In this document: piece after piece, positions 34,131 to 43,964 of the stretch | Layout of the letters: every line of letters begins with the position of its first letter | Position numbering within the stretch: the first letter of the stretch is position 1 | Assembly (NCBI GenBank): GCA_011316305.1 | Contig: SAUG01000094.1 | Coordinates: forward strand, 186,001 to 250,000 | DNA: 64,000 nt | Direction: 5' to 3' | Source: Rusavskia elegans | Taxonomy: Eukaryota; Ascomycota; Lecanoromycetes; Teloschistales; Teloschistaceae | Notes under the pieces: generated by a model | Seen by the model: the letters and a program-made list of their open reading frames with translations, nothing else | The model's database searches: none | What the model was told of the DNA's origin: nothing | Made by a program: the position numbers and the translations under genes

Positions 34131-36684
34131 TCATAACTCTGAAAGATCCAGAGAGTTGAATCCGAGGCCAATCTGATCGACATGATAAATCGTTTGTCTT
34201 TGAGCTCCAGCTTCCTGCCTGTCACGGACGGCTTGATACTACTTGATTGTTAACCATGTCAGGAACAGCAACGCGGTGTCACTCACTTGCAACCCAAAGT
34301 TGAGGCACAGAGCAATAATCAAAGCTGAGCAGACCACGATCGGCCCGTATATGTTGTCGAAGTCTTTCCCACTCCGTTCCTCGATCATGCGACTCCGTGC
34401 GGTATAGACCCACCAACCCCATCCCTGCGACCATTAGCCATAGTCATTCGTATAGATCGAAGAAGGATATCGCACCCCGGCCGCTGCGGCGATCAATGTG
34501 TAGGCGATTGCTAGGCTCCGCGCCACGCCGTTACTCTCTCCAGCCGCGTTGTACAGACTGAGGGATAAAGTTGCCAGCAAGACTGATATGTGCTGCCACT
34601 TGACAAAGGTACGTTCATTCGCAAGCCAGACTTTCGGCTCCACTCGTACAGGGCCAGTATCTTTAATCAAGCGTCCAGGCTCTCGCACCCCTGGCGGCAG
34701 CCGAACCAACTCTCTCCGCCGTGAACGACTGTACTTGGAGCCTGAAAAGGACGGGAGGAATGATTGCAAGCCCCGAGAATGCCACGCATCATTTCCATTT
34801 GTCGGTTCCTCATCTTCATCCGTGTCCGGTTCCTCAGAGACTTGATCACGTTTGCCGCTGGCAGTGGAGCTACTCTTTGGATCAATGTAGTTGGCAGCAG
34901 GAGAGCCGACTGCCGCGGTGAAACCTTGGCCGTTTGAAGAACCCAGATAACTGCCTACGACTTGCTCCTCTTCGGCATGCTTAGCTTTTTTCTCCTGTTC
35001 TTCTTGGAAAGCTGTCTCCGGGTCCTTTCGAATGTCGATCTCGAGATCGCTCAGCCAAAACGGGAAGCTGTTCACATAATCTTCGAACAGCTGGGCCACG
35101 CCGTGAACGAATTTGGAAAAGCGGGTTGCATCCTTCACAAGATGAGAGGACATCAGATCTCCCACCCATTCGTTGGTCTTCTTCTTCGCCCCATCTCGTA
35201 TCTTGATCTCGAGCAAAGCGTAGGGAAATTTTGAGATCTCTCCGCGCCTGATGCTTTCGAACGGATACTCCATTTCGCTGGCGTCTATGTCGGTACGATG
35301 CCAGTCGGACGGATCCCGACATGGGCGCTCCTGATCGAGGCTATCTTCTCGGAGGAACGCAACCTCTGTATCGAGTGATATGCGAACTCGGTCGTCGCCA
35401 GGAATTTGGAAAGCGGTCCGGGTATAGTTGGCACGCAACATGGGCTGCAATTGGCTCTTCTTGATAAAATTCTGAATTTCGTCGACGCTACTTTGTAATT
35501 GCACGAAGGCATCGCTTTCCTCTCCCTGGCGCGCTTGCAGCTTGTTCAGTGACTTCTCCATCTTGTACTCGCCAGAGATGAAAGGCTGTATGTACTTCAT
35601 TTTGATTGGAAATCGGACTTCGTCGCTGTCGCCATTCTCTTCCGTGGTCTTTTTCTCGATCAGGATATCGGGATTATTGTTCAGGTGTCCAAACCATCTC
35701 AAGCGCAATGAGGAAGCACCCGAAGTCTTACCCACCTTATCCGAGTATAAGGAAAAATCTGGGCTGTCGAAGTAGAGCGATGTTATTCGAGGGTCTTGTT
35801 GACCGCCTTCTGCGACCTTGGAGGTCTGAGGGTTGTAGACCAGAACGGGTAGCCGGCGGAGAATGTATGTCTTCACCTCCAGAAGGTTTTCGGGATGCAC
35901 CCAGACTAGGGAAACGTCAGTAACGTAACCATCCTCGCTTTGATCTAATACATACACTTGTGTGACTTATATTTTGCAGTTTTTCCTTGGCTTTCCGGCT
36001 CAACGGAGGGTTTCTCCTGCTCTCCTTGCATCCTTTGCCGGACGAAAGAGTACATCGCAGATAGTCTGTGAGAATGCATCAACGAACGATCGAACACTTA
36101 GTACAATTTTCTTCGGCAGCTTACTGATAAAGCATGGGAGAATAATCCTCCGAGTTGAAAGGCAGCGCTGCCAACCGAACTTGCAGCAATGGCCGTACAC
36201 GGTACTGCGATCCTCTTCGCCGATCATGTTTCTTGGCTGCTTTCAAAAAGCCGGTGTAATTGATACGGCTATACTTCTCAAGTTCACTGATTTCTTTGGT
36301 GATGCTGTCAAGCTTCTCGAGTAGTCCTGGCAGTGTCTGGTGTTCACCATTGGCTGTTTGTTCTGGCTGGGAAGTATCGTCCGTCTCATTCTTTTCTGAC
36401 GCAGCTATCTTCTGGATTTCGGATTCACACTCGCTTGTACGATCTCGCAAGCTTCTGTATGTCTCGTCGTGGAAGGCATTGACCTTCTCCAACTGCACGT
36501 TGACCAACTCATCGACGAAGGCACCTTCATCTGCGTCCGTCCAATCTTGGTCCTTGGACTCACTGGAGCCTTGGCTGTTGGTAGATGGATCCTCGTGGAG
36601 CAATTGTTTCAGCTTCGAATAGTCAATGTACTGGGACTTCCATGGGTCGTAGATCGAGGCCCGTAGAGTCTTGCCGAAACGCAT
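34131..36684 (-). CDS. VTC4: Vacuolar polyphosphate polymerase, VTC4 (SPX-VTC-DUF202)
   Basis: Five exons (36684-36125, 36065-35956, 35905-34476, 34424-34287, 34238-34131) with 48-59-nt introns give 781 residues. An SPX domain (~1-190) opens with MRFGKTLRASIYDPWKSQYI and includes INYTGFLKAAKKHDRR, the phosphate/inositol-pyrophosphate sensing surface. The VTC tunnel domain follows: WVHPENLLEVKTYILRRLPV, SLRLRWFG with the two substrate Arg, IEKKT, LRANYTRTAFQIPGDDRVRI, LLEIKIRD with the metal-binding Glu, and TRFSKFVHG. The catalytic residues fit an active VTC4 rather than VTC2/3. Three membrane helices end the protein. The VTC complex makes polyphosphate from ATP into the vacuole. The donor before the fourth exon is GTGCGA, weaker than the rest. 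The last intron is favoured because LNFGLQ then continues as YQAVRDRQ, as in relatives. Confidence 0.93.
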
Positions 36685-37014
36685 TGGAAGGCACCGAAAG
36701 GGTTCGCACTTTCTTCAATGGTTGGACTGGCTGCAAGTTGTCATTACTTGGAGTCCGTAGAGACCAGCTTCGAGTTCGAGGCGAAGAGAAACCCCACCTG
36801 CTAATAGCAAGCCCACGCGTCCCGCAGAGCCGCAACCGCTGTCTCAGCCCTGTACCTTATCCGTGCTGAGGTAATCCTCCCGAGAGTCCTGTTGACGACT
36901 GAGCATAGCAACACACTACCACGAAGCTTCTCAGACGTCCTCGAAGTCATCAGCGTGGCACTTGTCGAGTGGATCAGAAGCCTTTTGCCTGCACGGCCCT
37001 CATACCGCTTCGTC
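36685..37014. promoter_or_regulatory. Divergent promoter (VTC4 / Nudix hydrolase)
   Basis: 330 bp between divergent starts. It contains ACGCGT (MCB-like) at 36815-36820. I found no CACGTG or CACGTT site, so no phosphate-response motif is visible for VTC4 here. Confidence 0.4.
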
Positions 37015-38402
37015 ATGCAGTCCTCGGATGCCTCTAGATTGTCCAGATCCCGAGAACTCCGACAGACTTTGCAGAATCTCAATCACAATAGATATCCACA
37101 CGTCCCAAATCCACCTGGCTGTAAAAAAAGAGCATCTGTTGCCTTGATCATCCGTGTGCGCCCGACGTTCCCTGACACGGCTTCGTTCGATACATCGGCA
37201 TGCGGGCTTGCAGTAGGATCGGATCAAGTACGATTGAATGCTTTCTTTACCCAAGAATGGGTGCAGCGGGGGGATCCAGAGGTGCTTTTCATCAAGCGAG
37301 CTGCAAGAAAAGGCGATCGATGGACCAGTCACATTGCTTTTCCCGGTGGTGGACGTGATCCCGAGGACAAGGATGATCTCGCCGCGAGCATCCGAGAAAC
37401 AAGAGAAGAGATTGGTATGGATCTGGATGCCAACCATTGTCTCAACGTAGGCAACCTGTCGGAGCGCGTTGTCACCGCATGGCTTGGGAAGACGCCGTAT
37501 GTCCTCATAGCTTCTTTCCTTTATGCTCTCCGAAACTCACTGGGTCAGACTGATGGTTTTGTGCCCTTTCGTCTTTCTCCAAATGCGTGTTGATACCGAG
37601 CCCTTGACCTTGCAGCCAACGGAGGTGCATTCTGCGCATTGGGTTTCTCTCCGTGCGTTGACGTCGCCATACCTCCACAATTATATCAGGTCGGATGTGT
37701 CTCAACCTTTCGGTCGCTCAGACAGTGACTTCATCCGGCCTCTTACACGTCTGCTCTTTGGTCAAGTGCTCATCAAAGGCATTGATCTTGTTCCAACGGA
37801 AAGTGTCTACTGTAATTCCGGCGCCGACCTCTTGCCTTCCGGGCCCCGGGTCTCTACATTCTCTTCAGGATTTCTTTCTTTCCTGCATTCCGCTAGAACG
37901 AAATGGGAGAACCCTTCTCAGCAACTGATATTATGGGGGCTTACGCTTGGTAATAGTTTATACCATCGTTTGTCGAGCTCCTGGATAACCGTCTCCAGGT
38001 ATCATGTCCGATTTCCTCAGAATACTTCCATCTTGTGATCCGTCTAAACTGTGGGCATGGCCGACTTTGTCTCACGTCGATCACCAATTCTCAATCTGGC
38101 TCTTTACTTATGCATACCGTAAGCAAAAGCTGCGGGAAATCGAGTCCAGCTGTCCGGCAAGCGATACGAACATCGGAGCAGCGTCAGGACCTGGAGAACT
38201 TGACGATACTACGTTCACGACCTTCCAAGCTCGGTCACGGAAGGAGGTCCAAGATAGCGCACTTCTCGAGATGCTTGGCGGTTACTATGACCGGGCGAGG
38301 ACGGCCGTTTTCCTCACGCTGCTCCTTCGGATTGGAGTTGGAAGCCTTCTCGCTGCCTGGGGTATGCGTGAAGTGCGCATTCGACGTACTCAGAAGTTGT
38401 GA
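37015..38402 (+). CDS. Nudix hydrolase with C-terminal hydrophobic segment
   Basis: Exons 37015-37496, 37549-37949 and 37999-38402, with introns of 52 and 49 nt, give 428 residues. The start is the first ATG in frame. The Nudix box GX5EX7REXXEEXGX is complete: GGGRDPEDKDDLAA followed by SIRETREEIGMDL (residues ~120-145), preceded by the beta-strand EVLFIKRAARKGDRWTSHIAFPGG. The PGGG plus late hydrophobic helix (TAVFLTLLLRIGVGSLLAAW, near the C-terminus) suggests membrane association; the NUDT7/8-like CoA or nucleotide diphosphate group is a reasonable but unproven comparison. It is divergent from VTC4, whose SPX domain senses inositol pyrophosphates, molecules that some Nudix enzymes degrade. 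That link is speculation from position. Confidence 0.87.
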
Positions 38403-38803
38403 TGCCGTATCTGGCGACCATCGATACATTCCTAGACCTGACTTGGAACTGCTACTGCACTTTACACATTGCCAATAAGGTTCAACCAAACGACTTTATC
38501 ATTCCTCCTAGGTACAGGAGCGAAAGCTGAAGCCGTTCCACCGCATAGTGAAAAGACGCCTTTAAGATAACGACTCCAAACAGATAATCAATAATCACAT
38601 TTAGATCGAACGTGCGACAACCGTCCAATAGCTTCGACCAGGGGAGATGAAGACTATGCTACCTCAAGTGCTTGAACTCTGTTTACTGGCTCAGTTGGTT
38701 AAGATCGCAACCAGACAAGTATGCTTCGTGAGAGAATCGATATAACGACAACGAATGACGTTGGAAATTATGCGGTCGTTCCGCTACACACTTACACACT
38801 CAA

Positions 38804-38887
38804 GCTCGCAGTGAGCAGAAAAACCCGGACACTAATAAGCCTATAGTCTTCATGCATTGGCAGGGCATACGATTTGGCTGGCAGTCG
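38804..38887 (+). repeat. Inverted-repeat arm, left (copy B)
   Basis: Matches the reverse complement of 41205-41274 with small gaps: GCTCGC[A/G]GTGAGC, then ACTAA..GCC..AGTC, TCATGC[A/G]TTGGCAGGGCAT and CGATTTGGCTGGCAGTCG. The two arms face each other across 2.47 kb containing the P450 gene. Confidence 0.75.
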
Positions 38888-39001
38888 TAATTTCAATCGC
38901 CCAATCCGGTATTCGATTTGGCTGGCAGTCGTAGTATCGAGTAGCCAATCCGGGATTCGATTTGGCTGGCAGTCATGGTTTCGCGTGCCCAATCCGTCAA
39001 G
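38870..39001 (+). repeat. Three tandem 44-bp units
   Basis: Units 38870-38913, 38914-38957 and 38958-39001 each start CGATTTGGCTGGCAGTC and end with a [C/G]CCAATCCG-type block. They are local expansions of the dispersed repeat core. 44 is not a multiple of three and the frame has stops, so this array is not coding. Confidence 0.85.
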
Positions 39002-39260
39002 TCGAAGTGTCCGAACGATTCTGTTCGCCGCGAGTCAAGATAGCTGCGCCAGAGTAGCAGTCTCCGTCTAATTGAAGAACCTCTGTGGCCATCGATTGGC
39101 TGTAGGTCGAAAAAGGTGGTTGAGCACGGATAGCCCGCAGGCCATGCGTTGCCTTTAACGACTAGGAATCTAGCAACTCAGGTTTGCTGAACTAATAGAT
39201 GTGGGAACTCTTACTCGATCGCGGTGGTGTCCTACTCAACATTCCATAACCTTTGGAGTC

Positions 39261-41240
39261 TTACTCGAGTGCCTTAACCCAACATCCGTTCGTACTAGCA
39301 ACCACAAGGGTGACTTCCTGATCCTCGGTGCCAGCAATAACATCCTTATCCTTCGGTCCCAGTTCAAAGCTCCGAAATTTTTGTAAGATCCGCACAACCA
39401 CAAATCCAGCCTCAAGCAATGCAAATTCCTCTACGGCAAGTCAGTATTCAAGTGTACCGTCAAAGGAAAGAAGGTACGTGGACTTACGTCCCAAGCAGAT
39501 CCTCGGACCTCCATTGAAAGGTAAATAACCCCAACCAATATTTTTGAGATCCACGGCATTGTCCACATCTGGATCCCACCGCTCCGGACGGAAGGAATCG
39601 GCATCTTCACCATACAGTTTCTTTAGTCGATGCATGACGTAGACGGAGTATCCTACGGCTTCACCCTTTCTGATCATTACAGGTTGAGTACCTTCGGGTC
39701 CCCCGCCCGTTGGAAGTGTTGTTGCCTCCAACGCGGTGCGCGAGTTGATTGGCACAGAAGGATAAAGTCGAAGCACTGTTCGCAGCTATCAGCGGATCTT
39801 GCTAGGACTTCAGTGGTGGGAGGGTGAGGATCGTGAGTATACCTTCTTTGAAAACTAAGTTCAGATATTTCATTCTCTTAAGGTCATTCCTGTCCGGCAA
39901 CCTCGACGCCGTTCCCAAGCCAACAACAGAAACTATCTCCTGGCGAAGTTTCGCTAGAACACCCGGATGTTGTGCTAGAAGCCGACTTTGCACCATTAGC
40001 TAGGAGATAGTTACCCGTGCGCGAGTACCTGGTAAGCTTACAATGTCCATGTTAAACAGGATGCTGTTGTGTCTCTGCCAGCAAGCATAACATTCAGCAA
40101 CTGATCACGTAAAACTTTGGGGTCCCGTGTTTGCTGAATAAGGGCATCCAGAAAGCTATGCACATCTGCAGCTTTGTCTTTCTGGTAGTCCGCTGATAAT
40201 GCTTCTTGCACCGCTTCATCGATGAATTCATGCACAATTGAGCACTGCCTTCGAAACTCCTTGCCGCCAATCAACCAATACAAATCTCCCAATCGTCCGC
40301 GACGGAAAAGGAAATCCTGAGAGACTCGAAAAGCCTCAGAGAACCGAGCTTCCCCAGCATTTGAGTCGTCTCGGTTGAATGTAGCTTGGAGGGAGTTCAT
40401 CGATTTGCCGAAGAGGAGAAAGGTAGTGGTGTCAAATGTGAATTGGAAAAACAAAGTTTGTAGGTCAACGAATTCGCCAGTTGGTATGCAGTTCACCAAG
40501 TATTCCGTGTGTTCTTCGACCTGCGTGAAGATATTTGCGCGGTTAAGGGAGAATAAGGGTCGTAACATGTCGCGCGAATGCTTCCATGGCGCGGCCTCTT
40601 GCGTAAAGATTCCATCCCCAAGGAGAGGAGCAAAGGTAGGGCTGCGTGCACCAAGACCGTAAGCTGCCCCAGGATCAGTCGAGTCTGGGCTGATCGTCAC
40701 TTCACTCGACGTCTCAAGCCCGGGGAATCAAATAAAAGACCCAGAAGCTTACCGGAGAACTGGGTCGACAAGATCGACTCGAGGTTATCCGGCTCAACGG
40801 TATCGATACCTTTGACACCAAGGACATTCTGTTCAAAGGTCGGACCCGTTTTCTCAAAGATCTGAACGAACCACTGCAGGGCCTGTTTCTCTGCGATGAT
40901 GCGAAATGCATCAATGACCAGATCCAACGCAAACGGCCATTTATATTGAAGCGGGCGAGGAGTGCCACAACCGTGAGCTCGCTCGAACCGCCAATCAGCC
41001 TAACGGTTTCGTGTCAATAATCATCACAAGTTTCCAGCTTTCAAGCGGACTGACTCGATTTCTGTTCACACGTTGTATAGCAATGCCTAGCAAGAGGACG
41101 GTTGAAGCAATGGCAAGGCTGAGTATCGAGAATGGAGGGTGAGTACTGGCAGCGAGCTGCGCTTCATGGACACCTCCACTTGGCGGATCAGGCAGTCGAT
41201 ACCTCGACTGCCAGCCAAATCGGATGCCCTGCCAACGCAT
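39261..41240 (-). CDS. Cytochrome P450, CYP52-like (alkane/fatty-acid hydroxylase clan)
   Basis: Six exons (41240-41055, 40999-40753, 40663-40042, 39985-39843, 39775-39488, 39430-39261) with 55-89-nt introns give 551 residues. After an N-terminal anchor ([20 protein letters not shown]) come [20 protein letters not shown] and [20 protein letters not shown], typical of CYP52 relatives, the I-helix AGRDTT, the ExxR helix ([10 protein letters not shown]), FRPERWD, and the heme loop [11 protein letters not shown] with ligand Cys493. The exon 3/4 junction uses an AAG acceptor behind a GCTAAT branch site. CYP52 enzymes are ER-bound and omega-hydroxylate alkanes or fatty acids. The only in-frame ATG (41240) lies inside a dispersed repeat, so the first ~30 residues ([16 protein letters not shown]...) are repeat-derived or the native start exon is missing. 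Confidence 0.88.
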
Positions 41241-41274
41241 GAGACTACTGGCTTAGTCTCCGCTCACCGCGAGC
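41168..41274 (-). repeat. Inverted-repeat arm, right (copy C), with hairpin
   Basis: Reverse complement of the left arm at 38.8-38.9 kb and of copy A at 8.33 kb. Inside it, GGCAGTCGA (41191-41199) and TCGACTGCC (41204-41212) form a perfect 9-bp stem with a 4-nt loop. It overlaps the first exon of the P450 gene. Confidence 0.75.
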
Positions 41275-41730
41275 GCGGCAAAGAGCCAATTAACGACTTC
41301 AAAAATTGTCTGCTGTTGGTGCAAAGCATCTGCCGGACAGTTCTTGGAAGCACTTCCTGGTGCCGTGTGCGGTGTTGAGATTTTTGGAGCAGTCTGACTC
41401 CCTTGGCATGGGAAATGATATTCCTGGGGTTGGTTATCGTAGCAATCTAGGGATGGAGGGGTATAGATTTTCTGGGGATGGATGAAGTGGGTGGAAGGAG
41501 GGATAGAATGCAAGGAAGGAGGCTGGATAGAGGGGGGTAAGGGGGAGAAAAAGCATGCGTGCGTGCGTCAAGCTCAATGGGCGAGATTCTCACTCAAAAG
41601 ATGTACGATATATCCTTTGTATTCCAATAACCTCCATTAATTCGATATCAATGATAATTCGAATTAATAATTATCAGCACCCCCATGCAATCATCACAAC
41701 CCAACCCCACACCCCTGCATACCTACCAAC
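41241..41730. other. Intergenic upstream of the P450
   Basis: The outer 34 bp belong to the repeat arm. The rest should be P450 promoter plus the 3' region of the next minus-strand gene. No motif recognised. Confidence 0.4.
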
Positions 41731-43285
41731 CTACATAAACGCCTTCGCAGACGACACCCTCCCATCATTATTATTATTAGTAACATCCATAGCCTCCACT
41801 CTCGACTGGTTCCTCAACGTCGAATTCACAGTCGTGCTCGACCTCTGCCCCACATCGTTGTTGTTCAACACTTCCGACGAACTCCCATTGGGCTGCTGTT
41901 TCTCGGGGTCCTCCGCAGTGCTGCCTGCCATTTGAGACGAGTGGAGGGAGATTTTCCGGGGTTCGTGGTTGAGGCTTTTAAGGGGGAAGGCTTTGCGGAG
42001 GATGGGGCCCATGGAGGGGAGACTGGCGCAGATGATGCCGACGCTGGGCTCGATGACGGACCAGATGATGGCGTTGACGGAGGTCCCTGGTCCAGTGAAG
42101 ATGTATGTCAGTCAAGATTTACGGGTAAGGGACAGTGTGTGTGAAGTTTCACATGATGGTGGTGCATTATTGATTTTTGGGGATTTTAAGGTCGAGGTAA
42201 TGATATACGGAAACCCCTGAATGACATATGCCGGGAGGGAGCGTACATTGAGGGTCTACGGTTACTACTTGGTTGAGGTAGGGCGCACGGATGATGCTGG
42301 CGACACAGACACTGGCGAAGCTTCTGTTAGTACTCATAGATATATCTTGGGGATGGATCCGGGAGCGTGGAAGAACCTACAATCCACCTAGGAGGAAAAT
42401 CCCCGAGACGGCGAATTTCTGCGATCGCTCAATTTTGAGGTTCCACACGACAGGCATCGGTAAGATAAGGAGGGCGACATCGGTGACGATATTCAGGCTT
42501 GCCGTGGCGAGCAGGAGGACCCTCAAATCCATGCAGGTACCCTGCGTTTTGCGCGTGTATTTCGACCAGTAGAAGGAAGCCGGGCTGCATTGGAAGGCGG
42601 CGGCGAAGAAGGTGCTGATGCCCCATAGGAAAGTCCATACGGTGATGGCATACCAGGCGATTCGGAAGCGGAGGCTTGTGGCCTGGTTCATGAACACGCG
42701 GCGGTAGAAGAGCAGGATGGAGAATTTGGTAGTGGTGATGAGGACCGTGTAGGTGAGCTCAACGGCATACATCAATTGGATGAAATGGACGACGTGCGGG
42801 ATGGGATTGGTCATGGTATGTCGTCCTGTGCCGAAGTGGCCGCCTGGAAGGTTTGGTACGGAGGTTAGCTGGGGAAAGAGTCGAGGACGACTTCGGGAAG
42901 GCTGTTGTACATACACAGCGCAATCATTACACATATGCCCCAACATAGCACCTAGGCAGGCCGACTAATCAGTATGCTTGACTCTATTACCCCCTGGAGT
43001 AGAACGGGTCGTCTATTCCAATCTGCTCGGCCCTCGGAATGGCGGAGTTCGGCACGGGACGAGACAGTAGAGAAGAGGTGCAATACTCACAAGGGCAACG
43101 ATGATGGCAATATCATCGTGAGAGATGGGGGCTTGCAGATGCCGGCGGCATGCCAGTCGGAGTACGACAGCGATGGTGGGGAGTACGATCATGGTGGCCG
43201 CCGTGGCATAGAGGGCCCCGCTTCGGTCGTCATCCTTGTGGGCTTTTTGATAGGCGATGTCGGCTGGAGTGATTTGAAGGACCAT
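41731..43285 (-). CDS. Rhodopsin-like (PTH11/SAT4-type) seven-helix membrane protein
   Basis: Exons 43285-43091, 42951-42915, 42843-42381, 42323-42247 and 42086-41731 join in phase to give 375 residues. The start MVLQITPADIAYQ is chosen because the region upstream in the same frame looks like 5' leader. Landmarks of the fungal rhodopsin-domain family are visible: ATMIVLPTIAVVLRLACRRH, HDDIAIIVAL, CWGICVMIAL, a cysteine-bearing loop, KFSILLFYRRVF, CMDLRVLLLATASLNIVTDV, LLILPMPVVWNLKIERSQKF, and VNAIIWSVIEPSVGIICASL. A Ser/Asn-rich cytosolic tail of ~80 residues follows. Such proteins are plasma-membrane proteins; PTH11 is a surface-sensing receptor in Magnaporthe, but most paralogues are uncharacterised. 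The last intron is 160 nt. The acceptor of exon 4 could be AACAG or the next AAG. Confidence 0.85.
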
Positions 43286-43964
43286 GTTGTAGGATGTGCG
43301 AGCGAGGAGCTGGTCGAGGAAGATACGTGCGTTGGGCGTCTCATATACATTCGAAATAGGGTCGAATGGGCCAACAGTAGTGCACGACGCCGACACTTGA
43401 ACGAGACCATGGGGTTGGGTCGAGGACTCGAGGTCTTTATTAGACTGGAAATAGTCGGGGTTGGCGTCTGGAACACCCAGTCACCAACAAAATCCGGGGT
43501 GCCTGCCGGGGTCGGGTTGTTTGGTGACTGGACGTCGTGGCAGAAAGTGGATATTGGCGGACTGAAGACACTTTTTCTGATTGGCGCGTATATCAGATTG
43601 CGCCACCAGTCCCGTCCGGCTGTCGGCTAGACTCGAGCTTGGATCAAACCGCAATCGAACCACGTTTCTCGGCGTCCTTGCAGAGTAATAGTACGGAGTG
43701 CGGAGGATGCCACCAAAGGTTCAGAATATACGCTAAAAGCCGACCGTAAGGTAGGCTACGGTCGCCTGGGGTAGAGTGAGCGCACCCCTGAGAGCCTTTA
43801 GCGTGTATTCTGAACTTTTGGTGCCATCCTCCGTACAGGCCACAGGGGATGACATGACCTGCAATTTCTGACGCCTCGTCAACCTTGGCGTTGGCAAGGT
43901 CGATGAAGAAACATGGGTACCGAATACCACCATCCGTGCACTCCCCACAGGAATGTTATTTTGT
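43286..43964. other. Intergenic with a palindromic element
   Basis: Between the start of the rhodopsin-like gene and the stop of the antiporter gene, both minus strand. Contains the 146-bp inverted-repeat element listed next. An open frame (43286-43396) continues upstream of the chosen start of the rhodopsin-like gene. Confidence 0.5.
43691..43836. mobile_element. 146-bp palindromic MITE-like element
   Basis: Arms of about 40 bp: 43691-43738 begins GTACGGAGTGCGGAGGATGC and 43796-43836 is its near-perfect reverse complement (ends TGCCATCCTCCGTAC), sharing CACCAAA[A/G]GTTCAGAATA and ACGCTAAA. The left arm has an extra ~7 bp (TGCGGAG). A ~57-bp centre (CCGACCGTAAGGTAGGC...) is GC-rich and has its own small inverted repeat (CGACCGTA / TACGGTCG). 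No coding capacity and no certain target-site duplication. Confidence 0.65.

Larger units (their letters stand above)
38403..39260. other. Intergenic, convergent; carries inverted-repeat arm and tandem repeats
   Basis: Between the Nudix and P450 stop codons. It holds the left arm of the inverted repeat and three 44-bp tandem units (listed). A tRNA A-box-like string at 38687-38706 has no matching B box or acceptor stem. Confidence 0.6.

Noticed and set aside
38687..38706. tRNA-like A box (TGGCTCAGTTGGTTAAG) after the Nudix gene
   Set aside because: No B box (GGTTCRANNCC) within ~60 bases, no acceptor-stem pairing and no anticodon arm; at most a remnant.
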